64,000 nucleotides of DNA from Roseovarius sp. 217 (GCF_000152845.1 NZ_CH902584.1:1392933-1456932); one strand, 5' to 3'; positions 1 through 10,584 are shown, numbered from the stretch's first letter. Numbers and translations: made by a program. The notes: a model not told the origin generated them from the letters alone.

Positions 1-69
1 GCCGCCAATCACCGGCAGCGCGGGAAATCCCGCCGGGGCAAGCGGGGATAGCGGCGGTTTGGCACCCAT
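1..69 (-). CDS. argJ: Glutamate N-acetyltransferase / ornithine acetyltransferase, N-terminus only
   Basis: Only the first 23 codons are in the window; the rest lies beyond the left edge. The minus-strand reading starts at an ATG at 69-67 and gives MGAKPPLSPLAPAGFPALPV followed by IGG. This is the typical ArgJ start (SPLAPAGFPALP...). ArgJ performs the first and fifth steps of the cyclic arginine pathway by moving an acetyl group from N-acetylornithine to glutamate. It begins three bases after the stop of the parvulin gene on the same strand, so the two are almost certainly co-transcribed. The call rests on a short but characteristic N-terminal motif. Confidence 0.72.
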   Translation of the reverse strand, partial: MGAKPPLSPLAPAGFPALPVIGG

Positions 70-72
70 GGC

Positions 73-924
73 TCAGTTCTCCAGCAAGTCGGTTTGGTTG
101 ATCACGGCCGGGTCCATGGCGCTACTGTCGGAGCGCACAATCTCGGTTGCGGCCTCGCGTTCGGTCATGAAGGCATTGAATGCGTCGCGGCGCAGGGTGT
201 TCGCCAAATCCTCGCGCACCGCATCGAGCGTTGGGCGTTCCTTGACGCGAGTCTCGTTGAGTTGGATCACATGCCAGCCGAATTGCGTCTGCAACGGGGC
301 GGAAACGTCTCCGACCTCGAGGGCTGCAACCGCCGCAAAGAACTCTGGCACCATCACGCCATCACCGAACCAGCCCAGATCGCCGCCCGAGGGGCCGGAC
401 GGGCCGGTGGAATGCTCTTGCGCGAGTGCTGCGAAATTTGCGCCGCCTTCCAACTCCGCCACCAGCTTTTGCGCCTCTTCTTCGGTCTCGACGAGGATAT
501 GCGCGGCCTTGTATTCGGTCTGATCCTCTTGCCCCGCATATTGCGCGTCATAGGCGGCTTGCAGGCGCTCTTCGGTCATGTCGGCGTTGACCACACCTTC
601 GGCCACATCGGCGGCCAGCACGGCGCGGCGCTCGTTCTCGAGCCGGAGAGCGGCGGCGCGGGACACCTCGCCGTCATGTGCCTGCACCAGCAATTCCTGC
701 TGGATGAGCTGTTCGAGCACGCCGCTGAACAACGCATCGGGGGGTGTCTGATCAAATTGCTCTGGCAGGGCCGCACGCACCGCCAGCATATGCCCAAGGG
801 TGATGTCGGTGCCGCCAACGGTGGCCATCACCGTTTCGGGGCTGGGGGTATCCTGGGCTGTGGCGGGAGAGGTGAGGGCCAGTCCGGTGACCAGTATGGT
901 GGTGGAAAAGAGGGTGCGGAGCAT
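73..924 (-). CDS. Periplasmic parvulin-type peptidyl-prolyl cis-trans isomerase
   Basis: About 283 residues. It begins with a clear signal peptide (MLRTLFSTTILVTGLALTSP, cleavage near ATAQ) and carries a C-terminal PPIC/rotamase domain with the family blocks AAHILVETEE, SGGDLGWFGDG, MVPEFF and TQFGWHVIQL. The N-terminal helical part resembles the SurA/PrsA chaperone region. It should speed proline isomerisation of exported proteins in the periplasm. I chose the ATG at 924 because a longer reading (to 987) would bury the signal peptide behind a charged extension. It diverges from secA, so export and periplasmic folding functions share one intergenic region, and it is followed by argJ with a three-base gap. 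Confidence 0.85.
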   Translation of the reverse strand: MLRTLFSTTILVTGLALTSPATAQDTPSPETVMATVGGTDITLGHMLAVRAALPEQFDQTPPDALFSGVLEQLIQQELLVQAHDGEVSRAAALRLENERRAVLAADVAEGVVNADMTEERLQAAYDAQYAGQEDQTEYKAAHILVETEEEAQKLVAELEGGANFAALAQEHSTGPSGPSGGDLGWFGDGVMVPEFFAAVAALEVGDVSAPLQTQFGWHVIQLNETRVKERPTLDAVREDLANTLRRDAFNAFMTEREAATEIVRSDSSAMDPAVINQTDLLEN

Positions 925-976
925 GAAATCATCCTTTGGTGTGGTGCGCAGGGCGCGGGTGCGCGGGTGCGCAGCG

Positions 977-1005
977 TTGACACTCAACCGGCTGGCCCTT
1001 ACATC
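977..1005 (+). promoter_or_regulatory. Candidate sigma-70 promoter for secA
   Basis: TTGACA at 977-982, a 17-base spacer and TACATC at 1000-1005. The -35 is perfect and the -10 is weak (3 of 6). It lies about 110 bases before the secA ATG, between the divergent parvulin and secA genes. This is a sequence match only. Confidence 0.4.
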
Positions 1006-1115
1006 GCCTTGAGACCAAGGCAGAACCGCCGTCTTGCGCCCGTTTTAGGGTGGTGCGGCAAGAGGGGCAAGCGGTTGCCTGTCACGGATAGTCAAAACAC
1101 CGGAACGGATAGAAC

Positions 1116-3812
1116 ATGTTGGGTATTGGAACGGTCGCCAAAAAGATCTTCGGCACCCCGAATGACCGCAAGATCAAGGCGACACGGCCGCTGATCGCAA
1201 AGATCAACGCGCTGGAACCCGAATATCAGGCGCTGAGCGATCAGGCGCTGATTGACAAGACCGCAGAATTCCGCAGCCGTATCGCCGGGGGCGAGACCCT
1301 TGATGCGATCCTGCCAGAAGCCTTTGCCAATTGCCGCGAGGGTGCGCGCCGGGCCTTGGGGCTGCGCGCGTTCGATGTTCAGCTCAAGGGCGGGATATTC
1401 CTGCATCAGGGCAACATTGCCGAAATGAAGACCGGCGAGGGCAAGACGCTGGTCGCGACCTTTCCCGCCTATCTCAACGCGCTGTCGGGCAAGGGCGTGC
1501 ATATCGTCACGGTCAACGACTATCTGGCAAAGCGCGATGCCGAATGGATGGGCAAGGTGTTTGCCGCGCTCGGCATGACGACCGGCGTGGTCTATCCCCA
1601 GCAACCCGAGTCCGAGAAAAAGGCGGCCTATGCCGCCGACGTGACCTATGCCACCAACAACGAACTTGGCTTTGATTATCTGCGCGACAACATGAAATCC
1701 TCGCTCGAGGACATGAACCAGCGCGGGCATAATTTCGCCGTGGTCGACGAGGTGGACAGTATCCTGATCGACGAGGCGCGCACGCCTTTGATCATCTCGG
1801 GTCCAAGTCAGGATCGCAGCGGTCTCTATCAGTCGATCAACACGCTGATCCAGGAAGTGCAGGACGATCATTACAAGCTGGATGAGAAGACCCGCAACGT
1901 CACCTTTACCGACGAGGGCAACGAGTTTCTCGAAAACCTGCTCAGTGTGCGCGGCGTGCTGCCCGAGGGGCAATCGCTCTATGATCCCGAGAGCACGACC
2001 ATCGTGCACCACGTCAATCAGGCGCTGCGCGCACACAAGCTTTTTACCAAGGACAAGGATTACATCGTCCGAGGCGGCGATGTCGTTCTGATCGACGAAT
2101 TCACCGGGCGAATGATGGCCGGGCGGCGTCTGTCGGACGGATTGCATCAGGCAATCGAGGCCAAGGAAGGCTGCACTATTCAGCCCGAGAACGTGACCTT
2201 GGCGCAGGTGACATTCCAGAACTATTTCCGCCTTTATGAGCGGCTGTCGGGCATGACCGGCACCGCGCTGACCGAGGCCGAGGAATTTGGCGAGATTTAC
2301 GGGCTGGGTGTGGTCGAAGTGCCGACCAACCGCCCCATCGCACGGATCGACAAGGATGACGCGGTTTACCGCACCGCGCGCGAGAAATACGACGCGATTG
2401 TCGAGGCCATTCGCACGGCCTCTGAAAAGGGGCAGCCGACACTGGTGGGCACCACCTCGATCGAGAAATCCGAGAACCTGAGCAAATTGCTGACTGAGGC
2501 GGGAATTGCCCATAACGTGCTCAACGCCCGTCAGCATGAGAAAGAGGCGCAGATCGTTGCAGATGCCGGCAAGCTGGGGGCGGTGACAATCGCCACCAAC
2601 ATGGCCGGGCGCGGCACCGACATCAAGCTGGGCGGCAATGTCGAGTTCAAGATCATGGAGGCCATCGCCGCCGATCCCGAGGCCGACCCCGAAGAGATCC
2701 GCACGCGGATCGAATCCGAACATGCCGCCGATGAAGAGGCGGTCAAGGCCGCTGGCGGGCTCTTCGTTCTGGCCACCGAGCGGCACGAGAGCCGCCGCAT
2801 CGACAATCAGCTGCGCGGCCGCTCTGGCCGTCAGGGCGATCCGGGCAAATCCGCCTTCTTCCTCAGCCTTGAGGATGATCTGATGCGGATTTTCGGATCC
2901 GAGCGGCTGGAAAAGGTGTTGGCGACGCTGGGCATGAAGGAAGGCGAGGCGATCATTCACCCTTGGGTGAACAAATCGCTGGAGCGCGCACAGGCCAAGG
3001 TCGAGGGGCGCAATTTTGACATCCGCAAGCAGCTCTTGAAGTTCGACGACGTGATGAACGAGCAGCGCAAGGTGATCTTCAAGCAGCGGCTCGACATCAT
3101 GAAGGCCGCCGATCTGAGCGAGATCATCAAGGATATGCGCGGCGAGGTGATCGACGATCTGGTCGATCAGTACATGCCGCCCAAGACCTATGCCGATCAG
3201 TGGGATACCCACGGGCTCTATGCGGCGGTGATCGAAAAACTCAGCATGGATCTGCCGGTGATCGACTGGGCCGCCGAAGAAGGCGTGGACGACGAAGAGA
3301 TCGTCGAGCGGCTGGAAAAGGCCGCCGATGAGATGATGGCGGCCAAGGCGGCGCAATTTGGCCCCGAGAGCATGCGGATGATCGAAAAGCAGGTGCTCTT
3401 GCAGACCATCGACGGCAAGTGGCGCGAGCATCTCTTGACGCTGGAACATCTGCGCAGCGTTGTCGGCTTTCGCGGGTATGCGCAGCGCGATCCGCTGAAT
3501 GAATACAAGAACGAGGCGTTCCAACTGTTCGAAAACATGCTCGACAGCCTGCGCATGGATGTGACCCAAAAGCTGGCGCAGATCCGTCCCATGACCGAGG
3601 GTGAACAGCAGCAGTTGATGCAGGAAATGGCGGAACAGCGCGCGGCGATGATGGCGGCGGCAGACACCGGCGAGCCTGCGGAAGTCAACGAGAGCGCCGC
3701 CTCCGGCTTTGATGAAGCTGACCCTGCGACATGGGGCAATCCGGGGCGCAACGATCCCTGCCCCTGTGGATCGGGCAAGAAATTCAAGCATTGTCACGGG
3801 CGGCTGGCCTAG
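1116..3812 (+). CDS. secA: Preprotein translocase ATPase SecA
   Basis: 898 residues, the full family length. SecA is the cytoplasmic motor that pushes unfolded preproteins through SecYEG. Visible motifs are the Walker A MKTGEGKT (about 104-111), the DEAD-like [18 protein letters not shown] block (about 207-224), [14 protein letters not shown], the [13 protein letters not shown] arginine-finger motif and the scaffold/HWD region [20 protein letters not shown]. The C-terminus ends in a zinc-binding SecB/lipid-interaction tail ([13 protein letters not shown], Cys882, Cys884, Cys893, His894), so SecB-dependent targeting is likely. The start is the ATG at 1116. A hairpin (GGGCGGC...GCCGCCC, 3798-3819) straddles the stop codon but has no U-run. 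Confidence 0.98.
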   Translation: MLGIGTVAKKIFGTPNDRKIKATRPLIAKINALEPEYQALSDQALIDKTAEFRSRIAGGETLDAILPEAFANCREGARRALGLRAFDVQLKGGIFLHQGNIAEMKTGEGKTLVATFPAYLNALSGKGVHIVTVNDYLAKRDAEWMGKVFAALGMTTGVVYPQQPESEKKAAYAADVTYATNNELGFDYLRDNMKSSLEDMNQRGHNFAVVDEVDSILIDEARTPLIISGPSQDRSGLYQSINTLIQEVQDDHYKLDEKTRNVTFTDEGNEFLENLLSVRGVLPEGQSLYDPESTTIVHHVNQALRAHKLFTKDKDYIVRGGDVVLIDEFTGRMMAGRRLSDGLHQAIEAKEGCTIQPENVTLAQVTFQNYFRLYERLSGMTGTALTEAEEFGEIYGLGVVEVPTNRPIARIDKDDAVYRTAREKYDAIVEAIRTASEKGQPTLVGTTSIEKSENLSKLLTEAGIAHNVLNARQHEKEAQIVADAGKLGAVTIATNMAGRGTDIKLGGNVEFKIMEAIAADPEADPEEIRTRIESEHAADEEAVKAAGGLFVLATERHESRRIDNQLRGRSGRQGDPGKSAFFLSLEDDLMRIFGSERLEKVLATLGMKEGEAIIHPWVNKSLERAQAKVEGRNFDIRKQLLKFDDVMNEQRKVIFKQRLDIMKAADLSEIIKDMRGEVIDDLVDQYMPPKTYADQWDTHGLYAAVIEKLSMDLPVIDWAAEEGVDDEEIVERLEKAADEMMAAKAAQFGPESMRMIEKQVLLQTIDGKWREHLLTLEHLRSVVGFRGYAQRDPLNEYKNEAFQLFENMLDSLRMDVTQKLAQIRPMTEGEQQQLMQEMAEQRAAMMAAADTGEPAEVNESAASGFDEADPATWGNPGRNDPCPCGSGKKFKHCHGRLA

Positions 3813-3906
3813 GCCGCCCGCCCGATTGCCACCTATTCCCTGCCATACCGGGGCCATTTTTCAGCGTTACCTCTTCCGAGACAATTGGTGTGTCAGGGAG
3901 AACGGT

Positions 3907-4881
3907 ATGTCCAAGGTCCGACGTTACATCACCGCAGGCGGAACGCTCGCCTGTGCGCTGGGGATCGGGTATTTCATGCAGGCGGGCGCGCAGGTTCCTG
4001 CGCAGAACGCTGCGATGATCCCCACCTCGGGTCTCGAGACTCCGGTTGAAATCACCCAGATCGAGCTGACTTCGGCAGAGGCGGTGCCACCGATGACCGC
4101 GCCAGAGCCTGTGGCCCTGCCCGCAGCCCCTGTGACGCTTGTGGTGGCTCAGGATGCGCCATTGACCGACGCGCTACCCGAGGAAGAGGCCGTGCCAAGT
4201 TTCGCCTGCGACTACAGCATGCAGGCGCGCGCCTTGGCCGCCGCGATGGTCGAGGTGACGTTGAGCGCACCCTGTCAGCCCAACACCGGGTTCACCCTGC
4301 ACCACAATGGTATGATGTTCACGGCTGTGACCGATGATCAGGGCCAGAGCACGCTCAACGTGCCGGCCTTGGCCGAGTCAGCGGTGTTCATCGCGGCCTT
4401 CGAGGACGGTCAGGGCGCGCTTGCCAGTGTGTCAGTGGATACGCTGGCGCTCTATGATCGCTATGTCGTGCAATGGCGCGGCGGTGCGGCGCTGCATGTG
4501 CATGCGCTGGAGTATGGCGCAGAGTTCGGCGCGGCGGGTCATGTCTGGGCGCAGGCCGAACAGGACATGACGCGCGCGGCCTCGGGCGATGGCGGCTTTC
4601 TGACCCAACTGGGCGAGCGGGATATGGATCAGGCGCTGCACGCCGAGGTCTATACCTTTCCGACCGGCACGGCGGCACGCGACGGCGCGGTACAGGTGCA
4701 GGTCGAGGCCGAGGTGACCGCCGGGAATTGCGGGCGCGATCTTGAGGCGCAATCCATCGCAACTGGTGAGACCGGGCTTGAAGTGCAGGATATTGTGCTC
4801 GCGATGCCCGATTGTGAGGGGGTCGGTGACTTTCTTGTGTTGAAAAACCTGTTCAATGACCTGAAGATCGCCTCCAACTAA
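3907..4881 (+). CDS. Exported or membrane-anchored protein of unknown function, secA-linked
   Basis: 324 residues starting at the ATG at 3907, preceded by a purine-rich AGGGAGAA. Residues 8-30 form a hydrophobic segment (TAGGTLACALGIGYFMQAGA) that is either a signal peptide or a single membrane anchor. A Pro/Ala-rich linker follows (about 35-90), then a soluble domain with four spaced cysteines (FACDYSM, SAPCQPN, AGNCGRD, MPDCEGV) that could form disulfides in the periplasm. No catalytic motif is recognisable. Relatives next to secA in Rhodobacterales are sometimes labelled translocase because of position, and I see no sequence basis for that. It is followed 25 bases later by the solute-binding/OmpA protein, suggesting a shared transcript. 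Confidence 0.75.
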   Translation: MSKVRRYITAGGTLACALGIGYFMQAGAQVPAQNAAMIPTSGLETPVEITQIELTSAEAVPPMTAPEPVALPAAPVTLVVAQDAPLTDALPEEEAVPSFACDYSMQARALAAAMVEVTLSAPCQPNTGFTLHHNGMMFTAVTDDQGQSTLNVPALAESAVFIAAFEDGQGALASVSVDTLALYDRYVVQWRGGAALHVHALEYGAEFGAAGHVWAQAEQDMTRAASGDGGFLTQLGERDMDQALHAEVYTFPTGTAARDGAVQVQVEAEVTAGNCGRDLEAQSIATGETGLEVQDIVLAMPDCEGVGDFLVLKNLFNDLKIASN

Positions 4882-4906
4882 GGCAAGGACTTGCAGGGGG
4901 CGAGTG

Positions 4907-6478
4907 ATGACAAAGATGCGTGCGGCGATCCTCGCCGCACTTTCATTTATAATGGCATTTGTGATGGTTCCGGGCCGCGCTTTGGCGCAGGATGTCACGC
5001 TGCGGTCGCATGATGGCTCGGTCGAGATTTCCGGCAATTTGCTGGGCTTCGACGGAGAGTTCTACCGCGTTGACACGATTTACGGTGAATTGACGGTCGA
5101 TGGGTCGGGCGTCGGCTGCGAGGGGCCGGGGTGTCCGGATCTGGAACATTACGTCGCGCGGCTGGTTTTTTCCGGCGCGCCGACGATTGGCCGGGTGCTG
5201 ATGCCCGCGCTGATCGAGGCCTTTGCCATTCGTGGTGACTACGATGTCACACGCGAGGATCTGAGCGCGCAGGAGGTGCGTTTCGCGCTGCATCAGGGGG
5301 CGACGGGCGTTCTGATCGGCGAGTTCCTCTTTCGCATGACCAATACAGATGAGGGTTTTGCCGATCTTTTGACGGATGAGGCTGATATCGCCATGACGCT
5401 GCGCGAGGCGCGGCAGGACGAGATCACGCGCGCGCGAGAGGCGGGATTGGGCAATCTGACGGCGCAGGGGCAGGTGCGGGTGCTGGCGCTCGATGCGCTG
5501 ATTCCGGTCGTGGCCCCCAGCAATCCGGTGCAGGGCATCAGCCTGCGTCAACTGGCACGGGTATTGTCGGGCGAGATCACCAATTGGGCCGATCTGGGCG
5601 GGCCGGATGCGCCGATTGACGTGCATCTGTGGGATGCGGCCACCGGCATCGGGCAGGCCAGTGTGGATCAGGTGTTGCGCCCCGAAGGCCGGCAAATTCT
5701 GGACCGGGCGATGCGCCATGCCGATGGCGCGGCCTTTGCCGAGGTGGTGTCGCGGGATCCCTTCGCGCTTGGGCTGACGACGCGCTCGGAACAGGGCAAC
5801 ACCTGGGAACTGGCGCTGACGGGTGACTGCGGTTTTGCCCTCAACGCCACGCGCCGCGCGGTCAAGACCGAGGATTATCCTCTGACTGCGCCGCTCTTTA
5901 TCTATCTGCCGGCGCGGCGACTGCCCAAGCTGGGGCGTGAATTCATGACCTATCTGCGCGACCCCTCGGCACAGTTGGTGATCCGGCGCGCCGGTTTCGT
6001 GGATCAAACCCCCGAGGAAATAGAGATCAACGCCCAAGGCGACCGGTTTGCCAATGCGATTGCGCAGGCGGGCGCGGAATTGGGGCTGGACGAGTTGCAG
6101 CGCATGGTGCGGGTTCTGGGACCGCTCAAGCGGCTGACCACGACCTTTCGATTCGAGGCCGGATCAGTGCGGCTTGATGCGCAATCACGCTCGAACGCCG
6201 AGCAATTGGCGCGGGCGATGGAACTGGGGCATTACGATGCACGGCGGCTTGTCTTTGTCGGCTTTTCCGATGGCGACGGACCAGCGGGCACCAACCGAGA
6301 CATCGCCCTGCGCCGCGCCGAGACCGTGCGGCGCGCTGTGGTGCGCGCGGCCGAGACCGCCAATCTGGAGCGGATCAAGCTCGAGCTAGAGGCCTTTGGC
6401 GAGGCGATGCCGATGGCCTGCGACGACACCGCCTGGGGGCGGCAGGTGAACCGGCGCGTCGAGGTTTGGGTGCGCTGA
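4907..6478 (+). CDS. Solute-binding (phosphate-type) and OmpA-like fusion protein
   Basis: About 523 residues. An N-terminal signal peptide (AAILAALSFIMAFVMVPGRA, cut near LAQ) is followed by a type 2 periplasmic-binding region (about 90-360) with phosphate-binding-protein style blocks such as VVAPSNPVQGISLRQLARVL, GEITNWADLGG and YLPARRLPKLGREFMTYL. The C-terminal 120 residues are an OmpA/MotB peptidoglycan-binding domain (FRFEAGSVRLDAQSRSN, VGFSDGDGPAGTNRDIALRR, GRQVNRRVEVWVR). It is probably a periplasmic ligand binder tethered to peptidoglycan. No ABC permease genes are nearby, so transport is not implied. A GTG directly before the ATG (4904) is an alternative start. Confidence 0.82.
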   Translation: MTKMRAAILAALSFIMAFVMVPGRALAQDVTLRSHDGSVEISGNLLGFDGEFYRVDTIYGELTVDGSGVGCEGPGCPDLEHYVARLVFSGAPTIGRVLMPALIEAFAIRGDYDVTREDLSAQEVRFALHQGATGVLIGEFLFRMTNTDEGFADLLTDEADIAMTLREARQDEITRAREAGLGNLTAQGQVRVLALDALIPVVAPSNPVQGISLRQLARVLSGEITNWADLGGPDAPIDVHLWDAATGIGQASVDQVLRPEGRQILDRAMRHADGAAFAEVVSRDPFALGLTTRSEQGNTWELALTGDCGFALNATRRAVKTEDYPLTAPLFIYLPARRLPKLGREFMTYLRDPSAQLVIRRAGFVDQTPEEIEINAQGDRFANAIAQAGAELGLDELQRMVRVLGPLKRLTTTFRFEAGSVRLDAQSRSNAEQLARAMELGHYDARRLVFVGFSDGDGPAGTNRDIALRRAETVRRAVVRAAETANLERIKLELEAFGEAMPMACDDTAWGRQVNRRVEVWVR

Positions 6479-6484
6479 CCCGGC

Positions 6485-7240
6485 TCAGAGATAGCCTGCG
6501 GACCGAAAGCTGACCTCAGCGGATTTGCCGATCACGATATGATCATGCAGCGCGAGGCCGAGCGCCTCTGCGGCGGTCTGAAGCTGTCGCGTCATGTCGA
6601 TATCGGCGGCCGAGGGTGTGGGATCGCCCGAGGGGTGGTTATGCGCCAGAATGAGCGCGCTGGCATTCAGTTGCAGGGCGCGTTTGACCACCTCTCGCGG
6701 ATAGACGGGCACGTGATCTACGGTGCCGCGCGCCTGTTCCTCATCCGCGATGAGGATATTCTTGCGGTCGAGGTAAAAGACGCGGAACTGTTCGATCTCG
6801 GCATGGGCCATGGTGGTGTGGCAATAGTCGAGTAGCGCGTCCCAAGAGGACAGCACCTGACGCCGCAGCACACGGGCGCGGGCCAGACGATGCGCTGCCG
6901 CCTCAACGATCTTGAGCTCTACCGCCACCGCCTCGCCAATGCCGGACAGGGCAGTCAGCCGCTCCAGCGGGGCCGAGATGACCCCGTTGAAATCGCCGAA
7001 CTGGCTGAGCAGCGCATGTGCGAGCGGTTTCACATCGCGGCGCGGGATTGCGCGAAAGAGCACAAGTTCCAGAAGCTCGTAATCCGGCATCGCGGCCGCG
7101 CCCCCATGCAGGAACCGGCTGCGCAACCGCGTGCGATGATCGCGGATGTAAGAGGGCAGTTTCTCAGGCGCGGTCGCCTCTGCCGCGTCGCAGGCAAAGA
7201 GGGGCAGGGGCATGTCGGAAAAGGCACGGGCTTTGCTCAT
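6485..7240 (-). CDS. radC: RadC family JAB domain protein
   Basis: 251 residues. The N-terminal half has a helix-hairpin-helix-like region (LTALSGIGEAVAVELKIVEA) and the C-terminal half a JAB/MPN metalloprotease-like domain with the metal motif HNHPSGDPTPSAADID (His, His, Asp) and an upstream Glu region (FRVFYLDRKN). RadC was named for DNA repair, but its real role is unsettled, and JAB domains usually act as isopeptidases or nucleases. I chose the ATG at 7240; an in-frame TTG at 7270 is also possible. It lies downstream of dnaJ on the same strand but is separated from it by a strong terminator. Its 3' end stops six bases from the convergent OmpA-fusion gene. Confidence 0.88.
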   Translation of the reverse strand: MSKARAFSDMPLPLFACDAAEATAPEKLPSYIRDHRTRLRSRFLHGGAAAMPDYELLELVLFRAIPRRDVKPLAHALLSQFGDFNGVISAPLERLTALSGIGEAVAVELKIVEAAAHRLARARVLRRQVLSSWDALLDYCHTTMAHAEIEQFRVFYLDRKNILIADEEQARGTVDHVPVYPREVVKRALQLNASALILAHNHPSGDPTPSAADIDMTRQLQTAAEALGLALHDHIVIGKSAEVSFRSAGYL

Positions 7241-7296
7241 GCGCCCAGCTTGCCGCAAGAGCCTTAGCAAGTGGTTAACGCGCGCGGGACAAATGT

Positions 7297-7324
7297 AAAA
7301 ACCCGGCCTGCTCGGGCCGGGTTT
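7297..7324 (-). terminator. Rho-independent terminator of dnaJ
   Basis: Read on the minus strand, a GC-rich stem CCCGGCC with loop CGAGCA and GGCCGGG is followed by TTTTT, just past the dnaJ stop. It should end the dnaK-dnaJ transcript before radC. Confidence 0.85.
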
Positions 7325-7327
7325 GAC

Positions 7328-8488
7328 TTAGCTCTTCATCGAATCCCAAAAACTCCGGACCGAAGAGAAAAAGCTCTTGCTCTCGGGGTTGTTATCCTCG
7401 CTCAGCGCCTCGAACTCACGCAACAACTCGGTCTGGCGCGCGGTGAGGTTGACCGGCGTTTCCACCGCCATCTCGATGAACATGTCACCATGCGTGCCGC
7501 CGCGCAGGGCGGGCATGCCCTTGGCGCGCAGACGCATCTGACGGCCCGATTGCGAGCCCGGCGGGATTTTGACACGGCTGCGACCGCCGTCGATGGTCGG
7601 CACCTCGATATCGCCGCCAAGGGCCGCCTTGGTCATCGAGACCGGCACGCGGCAAAAGAGGTTGGTGTCGTCACGCTCAAAGAGGTCATGCTTGGCCACG
7701 TCGATGAAGATATAGAGATCTCCCGCTGGACCGCCCCGCATGCCCGCCTCACCCTCACCGGCAAGCCGGATACGCGTGCCGGTTTCCACCCCCGCCGGGA
7801 TGTTGACCGAGAGCGCGCGATCCTTTTGGACGCGGCCCTGACCCTGACAGACCTTGCAGGGATTCTTGATGATCTGACCCAGACCGCCGCAGGTGGGACA
7901 CGTCCGCTCGACGGTAAAGAAACCCTGCTGCGCGCGCACCTTGCCCATGCCCGAGCAGGTCGGGCAGGTGGTCGGCTGTGCGCCGCCCTCGGCCCCGGAC
8001 CCCTCGCAGGCGTCACAGGGGACTGCAGAGGGCACCTTGATGGTCTTTTGCAGGCCGGAATAGGCCTCTTCCAGCGTCACGCGCAGGTTATAGCGCAGGT
8101 CGGCGCCGCGGGCCGCGCGTTGCCGCCCGCCGCCGCGCCCACCGCCGCCCATGAAATCGCCAAAGAGGTCGTCGAACACATCCGAGAAGGCAGAGGCGAA
8201 ATCGCCCTGCCCCGCCCCGCCAGCATAGCCACCGGGGCGCGCGCCGCCATTGCCCATTCCGCCCTCAAAGGCGGCATGGCCAAAGCGGTCATAGGCCGCT
8301 TTCTTCTCGGCGTCCTTGAGAACGTCATAGGCCTCACCGGCCTCTTTGAACTGGCGTTCGGAGTCGGGGTTGTCGGAATTGCGGTCGGGGTGAAGTTCCT
8401 TGGCCTTTTTGCGGTAGGCCTTTTTGATATCATCGGCCGAGGCGCCCTTGGACAACCCGAGCACTTCGTAATAGTCACGTTTGGCCAT
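7328..8488 (-). CDS. dnaJ: Molecular chaperone DnaJ (Hsp40)
   Basis: 386 residues. The J domain has the HPD motif at about 33-35 ([10 protein letters not shown]). It is followed by a Gly/Phe-rich linker ([17 protein letters not shown]), four zinc-centre repeats ([32 protein letters not shown]) and the C-terminal substrate-binding domains. It stimulates DnaK ATPase and delivers unfolded clients. It lies 79 bases downstream of dnaK on the same strand, with an intercistronic hairpin between them and a terminator after it. The start is the ATG at 8488, preceded by AGGAGAT. Confidence 0.97.
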   Translation of the reverse strand: MAKRDYYEVLGLSKGASADDIKKAYRKKAKELHPDRNSDNPDSERQFKEAGEAYDVLKDAEKKAAYDRFGHAAFEGGMGNGGARPGGYAGGAGQGDFASAFSDVFDDLFGDFMGGGGRGGGRQRAARGADLRYNLRVTLEEAYSGLQKTIKVPSAVPCDACEGSGAEGGAQPTTCPTCSGMGKVRAQQGFFTVERTCPTCGGLGQIIKNPCKVCQGQGRVQKDRALSVNIPAGVETGTRIRLAGEGEAGMRGGPAGDLYIFIDVAKHDLFERDDTNLFCRVPVSMTKAALGGDIEVPTIDGGRSRVKIPPGSQSGRQMRLRAKGMPALRGGTHGDMFIEMAVETPVNLTARQTELLREFEALSEDNNPESKSFFSSVRSFWDSMKS

Positions 8489-8515
8489 CGGGGATCTCCT
8501 TGGTATGACCCTTCA

Positions 8516-8548
8516 AGGGCCGGTCGACATCTCTGCCAAACCGGCCCT
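8516..8548 (-). other. Intercistronic hairpin between dnaK and dnaJ
   Basis: A perfect 8-bp inverted repeat, AGGGCCGG at 8516-8523 and CCGGCCCT at 8541-8548, with a 17-base loop. No U-run follows on the minus strand, so it looks like an mRNA-stability or partial-attenuation element rather than a full terminator. Confidence 0.5.
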
Positions 8549-8567
8549 CGCTGGGTTCAAAACGGCC

Positions 8568-10475
8568 TCAGGCGCGTTTGTTGTCGTCGAGATCCTCAAA
8601 GTCGGCGTCAAGGATGTCATCCTCATCGCCGCCACGATCCGCCGCGCGCGGCTCATCGTCGGGCTCGCTCTGGCTGGACTTGTAGATCGCCTCACCCAGT
8701 TTCATCGACGCTTCGGCCACGTTCTGAATGCCGGACTTGATCTTGCCGACATTGTCGGTCTCAAGCTCGTCCTTGAGCGCGGCAATGGCCAATTCGATCG
8801 CCTCGACGGTGGTCGGATCGACCTTGTCGCCATGTTCCTCGATCGACTTTTCGGTCGAGTTGATGAGGCTCTCGGCCTGATTGCGGGCCTCGACCAGTTC
8901 GCGACGGGCCTTGTCGGACTCGGCATTCTCTTCGGCGTCCTTGATCATCTTTTCGATGTCGTCGTCCGAGAGACCACCCGAGGCCTGGATCGTGATCTTC
9001 TGTTCCTTGTTGGTGCCCTTGTCCTTGGCGGACACGGACACGATGCCATTGGCGTCGATGTCGAATGTCACCTCGATCTGGGGCATGCCGCGCGGCGCGG
9101 GCGGGATGTGTTCCAGATTGAACTGGCCCAGCATCTTGTTGTCCGCCGCCATTTCCCGCTCGCCCTGGAACACACGGATCGTCACCGCCGATTGGTTGTC
9201 CTCTGCGGTCGAGAAGATCTGGCTCTTGTTGGTCGGAATGGTTGTGTTGCGGTCAATGAGGCGGGTGAACACGCCACCCAGCGTTTCAATCCCGAGCGAC
9301 AGCGGGGTCACATCGAGCAGCACCACATCCTTGACATCACCCTGAAGCACGCCGGCCTGAATGGCGGCACCCATGGCAACCACCTCATCGGGGTTCACAC
9401 CCTTATGCGGCTCTTTGCCAAAGAACTTGGTCACTTCTTCGACGACGCGGGGCATGCGGGTCATACCCCCCACCAGAACCACCTCGTCAATGTCGGCAGC
9501 AGTCAGGCCCGCATCCTTGAGCGCGGCCTTGCAGGGCTTGAGCGAGGCGGCGATGAGATCATTCACCAGACTCTCAAGTTTGGCACGGGTCAGTTTCACG
9601 ACCATGTGCAGCGGCTGGCCATTGGAGCCCATCGAAATGAACGGCTGGTTGATCTCGGTCTGGCTGCTGGAGCTGAGCTCGATCTTGGCCTTCTCGGCGG
9701 CTTCCTTGAGGCGCTGCAGCGCCATCTTGTCCTTGGTCAGGTCGACGCCGTGCTCTTTCTTGAACTCGTCGGCAAGGTAGTTGACGATGCGCATGTCAAA
9801 GTCTTCACCGCCGAGGAAGGTGTCGCCGTTGGTGGATTTCACTTCGAAGAGGCCATCGTCAATCTCGAGGATGGTCACGTCGAATGTGCCGCCACCAAGG
9901 TCATAGACCGCGATGGTGTGGGTCTCTTGCTTGTCCAGCCCATAGGCCAGCGCTGCGGCGGTTGGCTCGTTGATGATGCGTAGCACCTCGAGACCGGCGA
10001 TTTTACCGGCGTCCTTGGTGGCCTGACGCTGGGCGTCATTGAAATAGGCGGGCACGGTGATGACGGCCTGCGTCACCTCTTCGCCAAGATAGCTCTCGGC
10101 GGTTTCCTTCATCTTGCCGAGGATGAAGGCGGAAATCTGCGAGGGTGAATATTTCTCGTCACGCGCCTTGACCCAGGCATCACCATTGCCGCCGTCGATG
10201 ACGGTGAACGGCATGTTCTTCTTGTCCTTAGCGAGAAACGAGTCGTCTGCACGACGACCGATCAGGCGCTTGACACCAAAGATGGTGTTCTCTGGGTTGG
10301 TCACAGCCTGCCGCTTGGCGGGCTGGCCGACGAGACGTTCAGTTTCAGTGAATGCGACGATCGAGGGCGTTGTGCGCGCACCCTCAGAGTTTTCAATCAC
10401 GCGGGCCTGAGAGCCGTCCATGATCGCGACGCAGCTGTTGGTGGTGCCGAGGTCAATACCAATAACTTTGGCCAT
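8568..10475 (-). CDS. dnaK: Molecular chaperone DnaK (Hsp70)
   Basis: 635 residues, full length. The N-terminal nucleotide-binding domain starts [20 protein letters not shown] and includes [31 protein letters not shown] and [12 protein letters not shown]. The linker is [17 protein letters not shown], and the substrate domain and lid end in an acidic tail ([10 protein letters not shown]). It binds exposed hydrophobic segments in an ATP cycle driven by DnaJ and GrpE; grpE is not in the window. A ribosome site (AAGGGAT) precedes the ATG, and an RpoH-type promoter lies about 110-140 bases upstream, so heat-shock induction is expected. Confidence 0.98.
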   Translation of the reverse strand: MAKVIGIDLGTTNSCVAIMDGSQARVIENSEGARTTPSIVAFTETERLVGQPAKRQAVTNPENTIFGVKRLIGRRADDSFLAKDKKNMPFTVIDGGNGDAWVKARDEKYSPSQISAFILGKMKETAESYLGEEVTQAVITVPAYFNDAQRQATKDAGKIAGLEVLRIINEPTAAALAYGLDKQETHTIAVYDLGGGTFDVTILEIDDGLFEVKSTNGDTFLGGEDFDMRIVNYLADEFKKEHGVDLTKDKMALQRLKEAAEKAKIELSSSSQTEINQPFISMGSNGQPLHMVVKLTRAKLESLVNDLIAASLKPCKAALKDAGLTAADIDEVVLVGGMTRMPRVVEEVTKFFGKEPHKGVNPDEVVAMGAAIQAGVLQGDVKDVVLLDVTPLSLGIETLGGVFTRLIDRNTTIPTNKSQIFSTAEDNQSAVTIRVFQGEREMAADNKMLGQFNLEHIPPAPRGMPQIEVTFDIDANGIVSVSAKDKGTNKEQKITIQASGGLSDDDIEKMIKDAEENAESDKARRELVEARNQAESLINSTEKSIEEHGDKVDPTTVEAIELAIAALKDELETDNVGKIKSGIQNVAEASMKLGEAIYKSSQSEPDDEPRAADRGGDEDDILDADFEDLDDNKRA

Positions 10476-10584
10476 GTTGTTCGATCCCTTCTAACTTAGG
10501 CGATATGACAGAGGCCCGACCCGTTCCGGCATCCGGCCCCCGGTGAATGACAGGTCTGCCAATGGCATGACCAGTGTTTCCGGG

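Noticed and set aside
1092..3857. A 921-codon open frame on the minus strand opposite secA
   Set aside because: It is the mirror of a GC-rich coding gene. SecA motifs on the plus strand are complete, and the antisense translation has no recognisable domain and a composition typical of shadow frames.
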